Assembly: GCF_003589595.1 (NCBI RefSeq)
Contig: NW_020653945.1
Coordinates: 7,089,637-7,153,636, forward strand
From: Hyposmocoma kahamanoa
Lineage: Eukaryota > Arthropoda > Insecta > Lepidoptera > Cosmopterigidae
Direction of reading: 5' to 3'
Length of the DNA: 64,000 nucleotides
Shown: positions 1-14,300 of the stretch, piece by piece
Layout: each line of letters starts with the position of its first letter
How positions within the stretch are numbered: position 1 is the first letter of the stretch
Translations under genes and position numbers: made by a program
The notes under the pieces: model-generated
What the model was told of the DNA's origin: nothing
The model's database searches: none
The model's input: the letters and a program-made list of their open reading frames with translations, nothing else

Positions 1-274
1 AGTCCATTGCGTCATTTTTATAAAATCGCGACTTTATCAACGATTTAAAATACGTAGGCCAATATATCAGTATAATATGACCAATGATGGCAGCAATTGT
101 TGATACCTTAAAAAATAACTAATCACGAAGTTGTTATACGTACACATGTCTACTTGAAATTGGATTTGTTAACAATTATAAAGTATTAACAGAAAGTCAC
201 TGTTTGTTATGAGAACATATGCTCAAATTACGCCAAAATCGTATTTCAAAAACATGTGTAATATCCGTAAAGTA
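1..274 (-). other. 3' flank of HERC2 (probable 3' UTR)
   Basis: This is the sequence downstream of the stop codon on the minus strand. No AATAAA or ATTAAA is present in these 274 bases, so the polyadenylation site is either non-canonical or lies beyond position 1. No ORF or repeat is evident. Confidence 0.5.
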
Positions 275-3200
275 TTATAGCCTGGTAGGTGCCCTTGTAA
301 GTGAGTAAAGAGCTGGTGGCGCTGCGGTCGCAACTGGCGTAGAGGCGTCGCCTTCAGAGTCGGATTCTTCTGAAGAGACGCGCTCTGCAGCGCTGAGTGC
401 CACGCGGGCGTATTCGTCGGTGTCTATGCTCTTGCAGAAGTGGATTGCGTATCTGAAAATGATTAAAATAAAAATTTGTCATTTTTTTATAATATCAAGT
501 GACGGGACGAACAAGTCGTGCGCCTGGTGGTAAGCGTCTGTCCAAAACAGTTGCAGTGGCACTCACAGCTTTAAATCGCAAAGATCTGAGAGGCACTGCT
601 ACTGCGCCCGTGATCCTGAGACATAAGCTGACAAGTCCCATGTACCTGTAATTTCACCAGCACCATCGCCCTTCAAAACCGGAACGCATTATTGTTTGGC
701 GGCAGAGATAGGCAAAGTGGCAATACTTGGACGAACTCTTTCACGAGGAGCTCTACTGCGGCTGCTAATATTGAATACCATGTTTTTATTATCATGATAT
801 AGATAAACATTTTTTGTGAAAATACTCGTCTAATTTGTTATTATTATTGATATAACGATCGAACAAACACAAACAAAAAATCCTTCGATCCGTCTGGACT
901 CGAACAATGCACCAACACGGTAGCCACGTTGAGACGACAGACGCAACGCAGGCGCATCGGAGGAATTTTTCTTTGTGTTTGTCGATCTTTGTATTAGTAA
1001 TAATAAAAGAAAATAAAGTAATTATTTTCTTTGCAACCACACCAATTACCTGGTGTGATACTAGTGAATTCCCTATAATATGAGTACGAGAGCGATGGAA
1101 TTCATTCCGGTGAATTACCGTGATAATAAAAATCCGTGCTAATTTACAAAATTGTCGGTCCCCAAATTGGTTTAATCGCTGTGAACATTTTTGATTTGTA
1201 TGAAGACGGACGTCGTTAATCAATAATGACGCAGGCATCTCTTTTTTATTGACTACACAATTTTTACATAATTTTTCAGAACTTGAAATGTTTCGCAACG
1301 GCAGGGATTTACTTTTAAAAAATCATGTACGCAGGAACCGGAAACAAGGAATAGAAATAATGAATTTATAAATATGTGCATGTACAGGGAAAAAATACTT
1401 TCCGCGTTATCCACTAGGGGTGATGACTCTATAGTCTGTCCTTTTTGAAGACGGAGTAAAATGACATTTGTAGGGTTGCCAGTTCTCATAAAATTTTAAA
1501 TAGGTATGTGGTGGTTCTCGATTGTTTTATCGATAGATTATCTATATTGAATTATAATTAAAAACTTTAAAACATGTCTCCTCTTTGTATGTTTCATAAA
1601 CATAGTTCTAAATACAGTGTATGTATGTATGAACTTATAAAAATTAACGATTCAAATTAACTTGTGCTCAGTAATGTATGAAGATGTTTCAAATGAAGCA
1701 AATTCGGCTATTTTTTCCTTATGCGTGACCAATATGCAGTCGATAGTGGATAGGATATTTATCGACTGCAATAACTAGCTACTTGCAAGCGGGAAACACT
1801 TGCGCAATGAAGTATCATTTTACTCCGTCTTCAAAAAAAGACAGACTATACCCATTATGTATAATGTACTCTTTGTCCTCATCTAGAGCCTGCTATGCAT
1901 ACTATTGGGCCACAGATGAGGTTGTCAAATACAAGAGATCTCATCATTTACCTTAATTTAATGTTTAATACGGCTAAAACACAGGCGTGTCTTTTCACAT
2001 CAAAACGGACACCTTACTCCGACTTTTCGAGATGTATCCGTGCCGATAAAGGACCACCTTTGCGCTACTTGGTCTGGACTTATCATCCAACCTCAACTTT
2101 AGGCGATACATCGAGTGCTTGGCAAAAACTGCTGCCAGAAAACTAGCCATACTTTACAAGGTCAGGCGGTACTTCACACCTGAACAGCTTTTAAATCTGT
2201 GTAAAGCACAAGTTCGATCCTGTATGGAGTACTGCTGCCACCTTTGGGACGGCTCTGCCCATTACCAGTTAGCTGCCTTGCGACTCGATGGAGCGAAAAG
2301 CAAAGAGACTTATGAACAATAATTCTCTTGAAGAGTCGAAGCTTCAAAATCTGAAAATCAAAACCATCGCAGAAAAGTAGCCTGCTTGTCGGTTTTCTAT
2401 CGAATACATTTCGGGGAGTGTGCGCAGGAACTTTTCAATTTGGTTCCGCCCTCACCATTCCTCCTTCGGTCGACTAGAAGGTCCGGAGCACTCCATTCTT
2501 AAGTCGTTAATATTCCACCTATTCGCACTAAGCGCTTTGCTTCCTCCTTTTTGATGCGTACAGCAAAGGAATGGAATGCTCTACTATCTGTAGTTTCCGA
2601 AAAGTACAATTTGGGGCTATTCAAGGCTAGAGTGAATACGCATTTTTTCGGAAAACGCGTCCCATCGTCGGTCACATCGTCGCTTAACATCAGGTGAAAT
2701 TGTGGCCAAGCGTGTGTCTATTATATATTAAAAAAAAATTACACAAAACATTGTTTTTTAATAAGTGTTCCGTTTTAGATACGTGAGTTCATAGTAAAAA
2801 GTACCTGTGATGTTAAATATTTGTCTTATGTATGTAGTTTCTAACCCAGTGTAGGACTAACTACACTATCCCCTGAGGAAACCTGTACTCAGCAGTGAGA
2901 TCTATGGCTGTTGGAATAGAAGCATATCTGTAACATTTCTACCTAAAAAGTAGCTTACCTAAGCTTTTCTCTAAGCACGGTCTTGCAAGTATATCTTGGC
3001 ATCTTGAGTAGGAAGAAACACGTGTAACTCTCCGGGAGGAAGTGGTCTGGTGGCTGGTACTTATCGAGCACCTAAAAAGGATTGTTTACAGATCAAAATG
3101 TATAAGAGTACTGACAATTTTTATGCTACCGATTTTCCTTCCCATATGAATACATCAATGACGTGTTGTACTGTTACGTGCAGTAAATAATTACGTAAAT

Positions 3201-5303
3201 AAATAGTGAAAGTCAGTTTCGTAAAGTATAATTAAAACCATCTAATATTTTGTAAGAATAATTATACTGTGCGAGACAAGCACGCGAATTATCTGGCTCA
3301 AACCAGAGAATTTCTGTACTATAAGTACCTTGTACAACGAAATAATAACGCACACACTCAACATAGTCCCGCACTAGGGAAACCCTGTCTCGCGGATGCC
3401 ATGGACACACACATAGACAACCACAAAGTTACACCTAAACCCACGAGAGAAATAAATGTAGGCCATACAAATATTTCTACCGGCTCAGGATTCGAACCTG
3501 GGAGCTCTGCGCGGCAGTGGTAACCGTTCGGCCACGGAGGCAGAAATGTAGTTCGGGACACTAAAAGTTCGTTTATTATCCTACCAGGACGCCGATTCGG
3601 AACTCTTCGATATTTTAACCGAATCGTTCGATGCGATATTTCTCGAATCGAAGGGTGCTTTCCGTGCCATTCGGAACATTTGAGTTAAACGTTCGTTCGT
3701 TCATTTATAAACATTTTTAAGACTTTAAAGGCCTAAAATATAGGAATGCATTAGTCTTATATTAAAATAATAAAATTGAACAAAATCCCGACTTTATTTA
3801 AAATAATAAGAGATTTCCATATTACATTCTTGCTTTGCAAACAATAAGACGTTCGGTAACTTTCATAACTGTGTTCGGAATGACGTCTGTAGCCTTTGCC
3901 GGTCGAGAAGTTCGAGTAATCGTACGGGTGTGACGTCATTTCGGTTCGGTTTTGAATACGAGCATGACGTTCGGTTCGGGTGTTGTGAATAAAAATGAAA
4001 AGAAATTCTAGGATATCAAATCGAATCGGTCGACCCGCTGGACCGTCTCATTTAGTACCTACAATACTAATCACTGGGCTAGCCAAGTAAATACATAATA
4101 ATAGTCCATGTTAAAGGAGTTGTGCTACGTAACTACATATTAATGCACGTGACTGTACATAGCCATGTATGTCACGTTATTATTAGCTTCCAGCTTGCAT
4201 TCGACACCGAACTGTTCAAAGCCATAACAATTTAAATCTTTTCCAATTTTTTTTTTCTTTTCCAGGCTGACTCTGTAGTAATGCAATTATTTACCAACAC
4301 TTATAAAATATCATTACAGGTTATTACCTAACATGATTGTAAAGCAACATATCATCTGTCTATTTCTATATCAACAAAAATATTTTCATAATACAATACA
4401 AATAATGTTATCCTTGTGAGTTCACTCAAGGCACAAAATAATTATTTATTATACTCCGTATAACCATTTATTTCACTTTTGACAGCTCGAATTTTAATCA
4501 ATTAGTGATGTCGTAATGCGTTTCCGATTCGATTTTTTATAACAATCGATTTTATTTACGAACAAGTTTTAATCGTGGATGTATCGGATCGTGATGTGGC
4601 GTTTGACAATTTGTGTACTCAAGGATTAATAATCATATGGTGAAGAATCCGACGATTCATTATAATAAACAATAAGAATTTATTATAATTATCCATAATT
4701 TATTTAATTTCATTATAATTTATTAGACGAGTACCAAAATTTATCAACATGAATAATCTTCGCTACATAATCTGGTGGCTTGATAAATATCGGCGCTAAA
4801 GAGCACGTCGCTTCACAAAAATTAAAAAATAAAAGAGTCCAGAAAGTATTGCATATTTGTGTTTGTGTTTGGATGTCAATCATTACGGAACTTCGAAGGC
4901 ATGCATATGTCAAAAGTTAAATAAATGGTTGGACGGAGTATAGCTATTAAATTAAGAACGTGCGCTTCAACGGAGCCTTGTTCAGAAGGTTGGTCCTGGT
5001 GTCCGTCGGGACTACACATACCTATTTGCTCCAAAAGCGACATTTTACTTCTCAAAAGCTTAAAAATAAAAGACACTAGTGAAATACTCTGATGTTCGTT
5101 ATAGCCAACCATTCCTAAAACAACTAGAATTGGATACATGTGGAGTACCTGTAGAACAAAGTCTCTTTGTCTGGGATCTTGTGGTGCGCGCGGCAGCCGC
5201 GTTCGGCCCCACACAAATCGTAGGAAGAGTGCTCGCTCGCTGCCTGATAACTCCTCCATCACCTCCCAGAACCACTGCACTAACGGTGCATTGGGTTCTA
5301 TGC
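275..5303 (-). CDS. HERC2: HERC2 exons 62-64: HECT C-lobe, catalytic Cys and stop
   Basis: The exons are 5149-5303, 2959-3071 and 275-452. They code for [60 protein letters not shown] and [20 protein letters not shown]. The Cys in SYTCFF (codon at about 3018-3020) is the thioester-forming residue, equivalent to Cys4762 of human HERC2 (remembered numbering). The tail after it is acidic and Ser-rich ([14 protein letters not shown]) and ends in APTRL and TAA. It is shorter than and different from the human tail. Confidence 0.97.
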
Positions 5304-8300
5304 CTAAAAAATGCATAACACATTTATCTTTACGAAACATTGACCTACAATTATATGGACATCGGGCCCGTGATAAAAAGTGTCCGAACTTATAGGGCGT
5401 TAAAATCGTATACAGAGCGTCATTCACACTTTAGTCTTCGTTTGTTCGACTGACAGCGAAGCAAGCAAAATTAGACAGTACTGCGATGACATTACAATTT
5501 AAATTCAACGTTTTAGCTTTTTCATATTCCTTTACATGTGACTACGTTTAAATAGGTTGATTTGGGACATTTTTTTCGTGGTTTTTGTATTAGACCCGTC
5601 GTCCATTTATTTGTAAGTCAATGTTACGAAAGGATATTAGTACCAACGTAGTAATTATGTGTTGTGGATGTTTTTTTGGTTCGTTTGTTGTCAATAATAA
5701 CGGAGCTACAGCTTTTATATTTTATCATTTGCAAATTTAGCATAACTCTGCAAATACAAAAATCCATGAAATTGGCGTAAAAATTTAATGGTCTTTCTCT
5801 AGGCATCAAAATAATATACTAACAAAGATTATATTCTTCATTTAAATAAGGACACAAAGATAATTAATAATAATTATTCACTGAGCTTTATTTCGCAAAT
5901 ACACTGTAAAATTTTAAATATATATTAAAAGAGACAGCAAAATTTTGTATCTATCAAAGTAAAAGATTGACAGTAAAATAAAGAGATTTTGCCCTGACCT
6001 CAAGGGTTCGTGGTACAACCATAGTAAACACACGTAAAAATAAAGAACCAATAAAAAACAACAATACAAACCTTTATAAGTAGCAGAAGCCCGTAGCGAG
6101 TGTACCGGTATGTCTGGCGACCCGCATACAAGAGTCTCGATCTCCGACGCGTTGAATAGCGCCAGAAGCGGCGCGGGGATAACGCGGGACATTCCGTCGC
6201 GGACCGCGCGGACTTGCTCGTCGAATTCGTGTAGTCTAAATTCGTAATATTTATTAAATAATAATGCCTCAAGCGAACGGCCTCTGAGCAGTTATGTCGT
6301 CAAAATATACTAAAATTGGCATCAAAATTGGAGTTGCTATTTTTTATTCAATTTCAAAGAAAAATTAACATGCTATGATCAGTTCTTTATTAATAAACAG
6401 TAATTCAGTATTTTGACTTTTAAATATTTCCCAAATTGTACTTTTCGAATTTAACCAGCCGTGAAAATGCACGCATACTTTTGATGAAAAAACATATTTA
6501 AAGTAACATAAAGGAAAAAACCGTAAAAAGTTAAAAATAAAATGTTCAACGACGGCCAGCCATAACTATGACAACAGGAGGGACGTCTTTGCTTTGAGCA
6601 AAATACTCGGAAATTAATATTATTAGAAATTCAAATTACTTAAAGGTATATAATAGGATGATAGGGATCAACAGACTATTAAAAAAAAATCAAAATGGTG
6701 GTTTTAAAGTGGAGGCATAAAACATTCTTGCACCAACTAGACTCAAAATTGACACGTAGTGTTCTTTTGTACTCGCTATAAATTAGGTAAAAAAAGTACT
6801 TAAAGGTATATAATAGGATGATAGGGATCAACAGACTATTTAAAAAAAATTAAAATTGTAGTTCAAAGCGTAGGTATAAAACAATCTTTCACCAACTAGA
6901 TCCAAAATTGACACGCAGTGTTCTTTTGCACTCGCTATAATTTAAGTAAAAAAATTATCAAAATCTATTTTTTTCAATGGGGCTGCCACATAAGACGTTT
7001 TCTAGGGAATTTAAAATAAAATAAAAATGCGAGACCGAACTTTGACGAACGCAGCATGTGCAGCAGATAAGAATTCACTCCCAGCGTAAGTGGAGAATAA
7101 GGATTATAAAAATGTTGCACTATAGAGTCCTTCAATTGTTTAACTTCATGACCAATACCAAAAGTCACTATGTTTCTAAGCGCATTAAACCTCTATCGAT
7201 TTCCAACATCTCCCAGTGTCAGTCATTCAACTTCATGTGCTTCAAAATGTTTAGTAACCATTTTGGAATGTTTCAAAGAAATAATTATATAAGGTCTTAC
7301 CTGTAATGCAATGCAAGTTGTACGTATTCGTTCTTGTTATCTGGTGTGACGCGTTTGTGTCGCGTCGATAGTGGCACTTCGTGGCCAGCCGCAGACGGAA
7401 TCGAGAATGGCAGCTCGAGGTTTTGGAGCTCCTATTAAAACAAATAAATGTGATTCAAAACTGAGTCATTTGATAATTAAAATGGCAGTTATTGCCAGCG
7501 AAACGAGTCTAGTAAATAAGAAAAAAAAAACTATAGCTTATACATTTTTGAAGTATTTATAGTCTTATCGAGTTCTTAGGTTTTCGCGATTATTACACAT
7601 AGGAAATAAAACTATTTTTCCGGATTTAAATCGCTAACCATAAGCAAAGTTAACTGTGACCTATAAAGGTAAACATTGGTTTGTTTGAAGAAACAAATAT
7701 ACGCGATCTAAATCCGGATACATAGTTTCATTTCCTATATTTATAGTTTTAATGAAGTTTTTATTGAATATCAGGATGTTTGACTGCTCACACACCACTA
7801 GTTCCGTTATAATTATTAATACAAAAGTTTACAACACTTTAAAAAAATTCCTTCGATCCGGCCGGATTCGAACCGACGTCTCCTGACAAACCGTGCCAGA
7901 CGCTACGCCAACTAAGTCACAGAACGAACCAGCGGACCTCACGAATTTTTCTATGAGCTTGTTGTCGGATCTTTCTTTTTGGTTTTGAACGACTTTTTTG
8001 CCGAAGCGTATTTATTATTTATTTATTTAAAGTTTATTGTACAAATGGCGGACTTAATGCCATAAGGCATTCTCTACCATTAGGCCAAACAGAAAAAAAA
8101 ACAATAGGTTGGTGCTACACTTAAATAAGAACAATATACTAGAAAGCTAATCGATAATTTGTATGGTATAAATAAATAACATAATTTATTATTATACATA
8201 CATAATATACCTACATTTATATTATAAATAATATAATATATGTACCCAAAGCAACATTATACAGAGTGTTGATTTTGACAATTATTAAACAGATACTTGC

Positions 8301-11300
8301 GCAACATGCGCTTGAAAGATAATTTGGTCTGAGCTTGTCTTATATGGAGCGGGAGCGTGTTCCAAAGACGGATGGCATGAAGGGTAAAAGAAATAAACGA
8401 AAAAAATCAGTGCGGTGAGAAAGAATAGAGAGCTTAAGGCTACGGGAAGATCGAAATTCGCATCCCGGCCGAGCGGTTTGAAATTGAAATGAACAATTAA
8501 GATAATCAGGTGCAGCCGTGTTGAACAAGATGAAGAAAAGAGTGGTTAAAATTCTTAAGGACCTGCTTTCCCGGATGGGAAGCCAATTTAGTATATTTAT
8601 ATTCTTCTTCGTATTCATAGTCTTCTTTCTTTCTTACTGTATCAATGCTCTAAACTAAGCCAACCGGTTGAACCGTGCCGTAGTGGTGAAAAGATTTACC
8701 AATAGACGAAAGATAATTTCTCCAATTGTTGCCAGTAGGTTCCTTTAGTGCACCAGTATTTATAAAAGAAATCACTTGTGAACAATGAAAAGAAATTACC
8801 TTATTAGTAGCCGTCATGTCTCTGATACAGAGTAAAGCAGGCAGGAAATCCTTATCGACTTCAGCAAGATCTTGCGGTCGTAGTGGCTGTCCGGCCAACT
8901 GACGCCACACTCCTTCAGCTAATGATAGCGAGAGCGGTGACCCCGTACGGATTGCAATTCCCATTAGAACACCTGAGAAGGAAATATAAATCAAGCGCAC
9001 TGTAATACCTAATCGTTTCGTTTTCATATAACTTTCGGTTATAAACAATGTTAGTTTAAAATAATATAGTATATAATTAATGAAGTACACACATCAAAAG
9101 TGTCTAGGGATCAAGTACGTTTAAGAGTATTGCTGCAATTAGGGTGAATTATATTAACTTTTTTGTATCGCTATTGATACTTATTAGTGAGTTTTAACAT
9201 TTAAATAAGGAATATTGTTTAAAATTCGATAATAAGAAGAAAATCGATTGTCAATGTGGTTTTGTATAAAAATGAGTTATAGCGTTTTGACAAAATCATT
9301 ACAATATCTGCATCGGAACCGAAACAATTTACATTATTATGGAGAGACAACATCATTTAACCCGAGAAGTGATGATGCGAGCCGTCGGAATGTTGGAAGC
9401 TGGTTCCAGGCAACGTGCTGTGGCTTTCACTCTTAACACTACACAGAGCGTCATAAGTCGCCTCTGGACGCGCTATCGCATGACGGGCAGCGTGGCCGAG
9501 CGACATGGAGGACGATCTCGCATCACGACTCGCAGACAGGACCGGTATATCCAAAATACTGCTCGACGGAATCGTACCATGACCGCCATGATGTTGGTTA
9601 CGAGGCTCCACAGCTCCTCAGGCTTGCTCATAAGCGATCAAACAATCCGAAACCGTTTACGTGAAGTGGGTCTGCGATCCCGAAGGCCGCTCAGAGTTCC
9701 ACCTATTGCACCCTGCAATAGCAGGACCCGTTTACGATGGGCTCGCGAACACAGAAACTGGGAGGAAGAAGACTGGCGCTATGTGTGCTTTTCGGATGAG
9801 TCCCGCTTCGGTATGAGACCGGATACAAGACGTACTCGAGTTTGGAGAACATCTGGACGTCATGAACGTTTGAGATATTGTCAGGAAGTTCATCCATATG
9901 GTGGGGGAACAATAATGATATGGGCCGGTATTTGGGTCAGCGGAAGAACCGATCTCATTTGGATCAGGGGTAACCTCAATGCTCAAGTTTATGCAGAGAG
10001 GATTGTTTCAGATTAACATCTGAATCATCCCTTTGCGAGGCCAGTTGGGTGATTCATTTCAACTAATGCATGACAACGCACGTCCACACACGGCTAGAGT
10101 CGTAACACGCATTCTTGCCGAAGCTCGTATCAACGTTCTGCCGTGGCCTGCTCAATCGCCAGACCTCAATCCAATTGAGCACGCATGGGATATGCTTCAA
10201 AGAAGAGCTGTGCCGAGTATGCATACCGTACATACTCTACAACAATATTTTGACTTGTTACAAAACACATGGGCGGCCATTCCTCAAAGTGATTTTGATG
10301 AACTCATCTTAAGCATGCCAAATCGCTGTAATTGTGTGATTCGTGTTAATGGTGGAAATACAGATTATTAATTTTCTTATCTTTACAATAAAAATGAGCA
10401 AAATCATCATTTTCGCCATTTTTTTGTCATTTAATTGACGCCGTTAATTTGAGTTTTTTCCCACAATTTGCAAAAACATCAATTTTAGTTTATTTTAATT
10501 AAATATAGGGGTAAGCGGTTAAATAAAACATAAGCATTAAAGTAAGAAGTCGTCCTGGAAGACTGGATTTGGTAAATATTGCTTAAATAATTTTTATTTC
10601 AAAAATATTCACTTGATCCCTAGACACTTTTGATGTGTGTAATTTAAAAGGACACCAATTGGAAGTAATAAACACGTATTACGGATGTAAAAAAGCCTAT
10701 GGCCTAAAACCCACTCTTTATAGGAGGCCCATTATAAGTTAATATAGAAGTATATAAGTTATTTGTAAAATACTAACAACCTCGCAGCGCTATATTACTA
10801 AAGTCTGTTCCAATCCATTTTCACAAAAAGTAAACAAACTGTTCGGTTAAAATTCTAAAGCAATCACTCAATAAATCGAATAAATAACACTTTCACGTAT
10901 ATTTCGAAGATTTCGACTTGATAGCTCATCACTTTTTCCAACAATATTTATTTGAATAGCATCGTAAAATTGTATTTGGAAAATGTATGCCAAAAGTGAG
11001 GTTATTTTTCATCTATACAAATATGACTTGTCTATGGTTGCATAGTGCTCTACGAAAAAAAAAAGTTTTTGTAATCGATTAGTAAATCGAATATTTCAAT
11101 CGCAATCGGACGAGTATCTAAGTGTAAGGATTTGAAGGAGGATTTAAAATTAAGTTTCGTCCCTACCTTCTACGAATTCATAAAACAGTCCCATATCATT
11201 CTACATAAGTTTTGTTTATAGTGGCCCTCCCTATCAACCTCTTGGTTATGCGGGAAGAGCACTATGACCTGTGCGAGCGAACCCGCACAGGGACCATCTA

Positions 11301-14300
11301 AGTCAGGTCCTAACCCTGGATCAGCAACTTTGCACGGATTCCATCTAATTCTCTGTCAGGCTAGTGTCTTAGGTGTGCCGCCCCGGGTGCACGTACAGTA
11401 CCCTCCCTATTTTCCAGATAGACACCGAAGTTCATAAAACAGTATTAACTTACCAAGGAACCTAAAACAGTTCAAATGCAGCGGCGTATTGGCAATTGGG
11501 TTGAGTAGGAAGGCATCCCTGGACGCGCCTGCGTCTCCACGCCCGTTTGGTGTGGCCATTAGAAGGGGCAATGACCCGTTCTGCAGCTCCTCGCACATCT
11601 CCGCTATGCTCTCACTGTAGCCTCCGCCGCAGTCATCTACACTCTCACCTGCAGACGGAAAACTTTAGTCTTCAGTCGGAGCTTATTAGATTCATATAAG
11701 CAGTGTAATCGATATATTATACGACTTTATTTTTTTATGATAATATCAAGTGACGGGACGAACAAGTTGTGCACCTGGTGGTAAGCGAAACGTCTGTCCA
11801 CAGCAGAGCTTTAAATCGCAAAAATCTGAGGGGCACTGCCACTGCGCCCGTCATCCTGGGATATAGGTTGACAAGTTCCATATGCCTGTAATTTCACCAA
11901 CATCCTTACCCGTCAAAATCCGAACGCAGTAATGCTCTGATTACTGCTTAGCGGCAGAAATAGGTAAGGTGGCAGTACTTCTCTGGACGAACTCTTTCAC
12001 AAGAGCTCTGGGGCATAATACAGGCAATATCAATCTTAAGCTTATACCACGCGTGCCGTAACTCACGAGAGTGCAATTGACAGACCGATCTCTTCCGGTT
12101 CAAGTAATATAATTACCGAGATAAATATTTTTATCCCTTCGGTTAATAGTACCAACAAAACCTCAACTTACCCACAAACTTAACCTTCCACACTCGATGC
12201 GGGAGTGCGAGCGCATCTTGCGTAAGCGCAGGCAAGCGTGCCACCATTTGTCCGAACACCGATCGCATACCAGCTGGGCCGGCCAATCCGGAGCCGCCAC
12301 GCCGCGACCGACGGGCTGCCACGCGAGAAAGTTCAACCACGGGACCGTGTTGGCGTTCGCGAACCATTGTCCCCATAATCGCCTAGAAAAGACATACTCT
12401 ATACTTTCAAAGTAATGTGTGATAATGTTACGCCCGTAATTTAGCGTGACTAGAAATATAAACAGTTTAGTACAATGAGCATCATTAATGTTTTTAATTG
12501 TAATTACAAATAAACAATAAGAACCTTTCTAAAAGCGGCTTCTTTAACACTGTAGAAGAGCAAAGTCCTCAACTGATCCAGGGGTCCGTCTAAGATCAAC
12601 AGTGGCAGGTTGGGGCACACCAACTCCGAAAATTGATGAAGAAGCACCTGTTAAAATTTGCAAACATATAGAAGACTGATTAAAACAGACATCTGTGCAT
12701 TTTTGTAATTCATAGATTCAGGTGTTACTTTGCATGTTAGTCAAAATAGAAGTAAATGACTGCAAAAAACGATTACGTCTGGGTGTTTTCGAACTGATGG
12801 AAATAATTTAGATACAAGAATAGGGGAATAATGTGTAGCGCCAGACCCAAGTAGAAGATGTTGAGGATCTCGACGAGCTTGTGAAATTAAAAGACGATTT
12901 AAGTTGACTGTAATATATTGTCCTTAACGTCCGAACGTCCTTTTTGACCTTTTTGAGTTCATACAAAAAGTTCGTTAATTTGCGGTAGGGATGAAATAAC
13001 ACGGAAGTGGTGTTAGTTGATTGGTTCAAAATAGATGCCTACGTAATGTGCCCTTGACGAACGTTTAGTTACTGCTTTGAAAGTTATATTAAATTTTATT
13101 ACAAAAATTATGTTGCGTTCACAACAAATACCTCTGTGGTCGAACGGTTACCATGCTAGTTTGCTATGCACAGGTCCTGGGTTTGTTTCCCGGGCTGGAA
13201 GAAATATTTGTATAACCTACCTATTTCTCTCGTGAGTTTTGGTGTAATTATTAGTTGACTATATTATGTGTGTCCACTCGCAATACAAGGTTTCACTTGA
13301 GCAAGGCTATGAGTGTGTACGTCATTTATTTATTATTTATTATTATATCACCACATATTAAATAAATTTACTTACATTTCTGTGGTCATCACCTTTATTG
13401 CGGGTATTTTTAAATTATAACGATGGTAACAGAGAGGGTAGTGGGGTATAAACATGACCAACGGTTCTGAGCGAGCTCATTTTTCGGCCGACAATCGAAC
13501 AATCTATAACTTTTGAGGATGCTTCGTAGAGAGGCGAAACACGTGTCGGGTATATTTTTGGTGCTGATGTTCGTGATTGCATTTGCGCTTCTGTTATTTA
13601 TTTTATTAATGTTATTTAAAATTAAGCACACTAATAAAAATATTCCACCCTAGCGCAACTATTTTGCACGATTTAACCATTACTAGGGTTAGCGGAGAAG
13701 CAAATTAATTTACTTCCATTTTGATCAGGATATATCGCACTGTTATTACAATAGTGTTGTAACTCAAAATACGTGAAAATCAAGATTACACAATTGCTGA
13801 AAGCAAAATTTGATTCTCTATACGTCAATAAAACCGTCGTTAGAATATTGTAACAACAATAAAAGATATCTACTTAATTCAAAATCAAATTCTAATTAAA
13901 AAACTTCATATGAGCTAGGTCTGGACAAAACAGATTCATAAATGTGAAATTATCTTTCTTTTAACTATATTTGGCAAATAGGAAATTGTTTAGATGTTTG
14001 TAATAAACTTAAACCTATACATAAATTTCAATAATATTTCACGGGAAGTAAGTAATTAGTTTTTCATCGATTCTGAAAAAATAACACTTTTTGAGCTAAT
14101 ACAATATTGTATTAACAGTGCGATATCGTCGCTTTACTTTCTCAAACTCGTATCTTAAAGCACAAAGTTACTGTAATGCAAAAAATGGATTGTATTTCCA
14201 AATTTGGAGGCTGATTTCACATCACATTTTCTTCATATTCACACACTGGTTTTTACCTATTCTTAAAGTAATTCATCCAAATTAACACCTTTGATAAGAA

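Noticed and set aside
792..1298. Minus 168-codon ORF
   Set aside because: It runs over two decayed SINE fragments and AT-rich DNA, lacks any domain and is chance.
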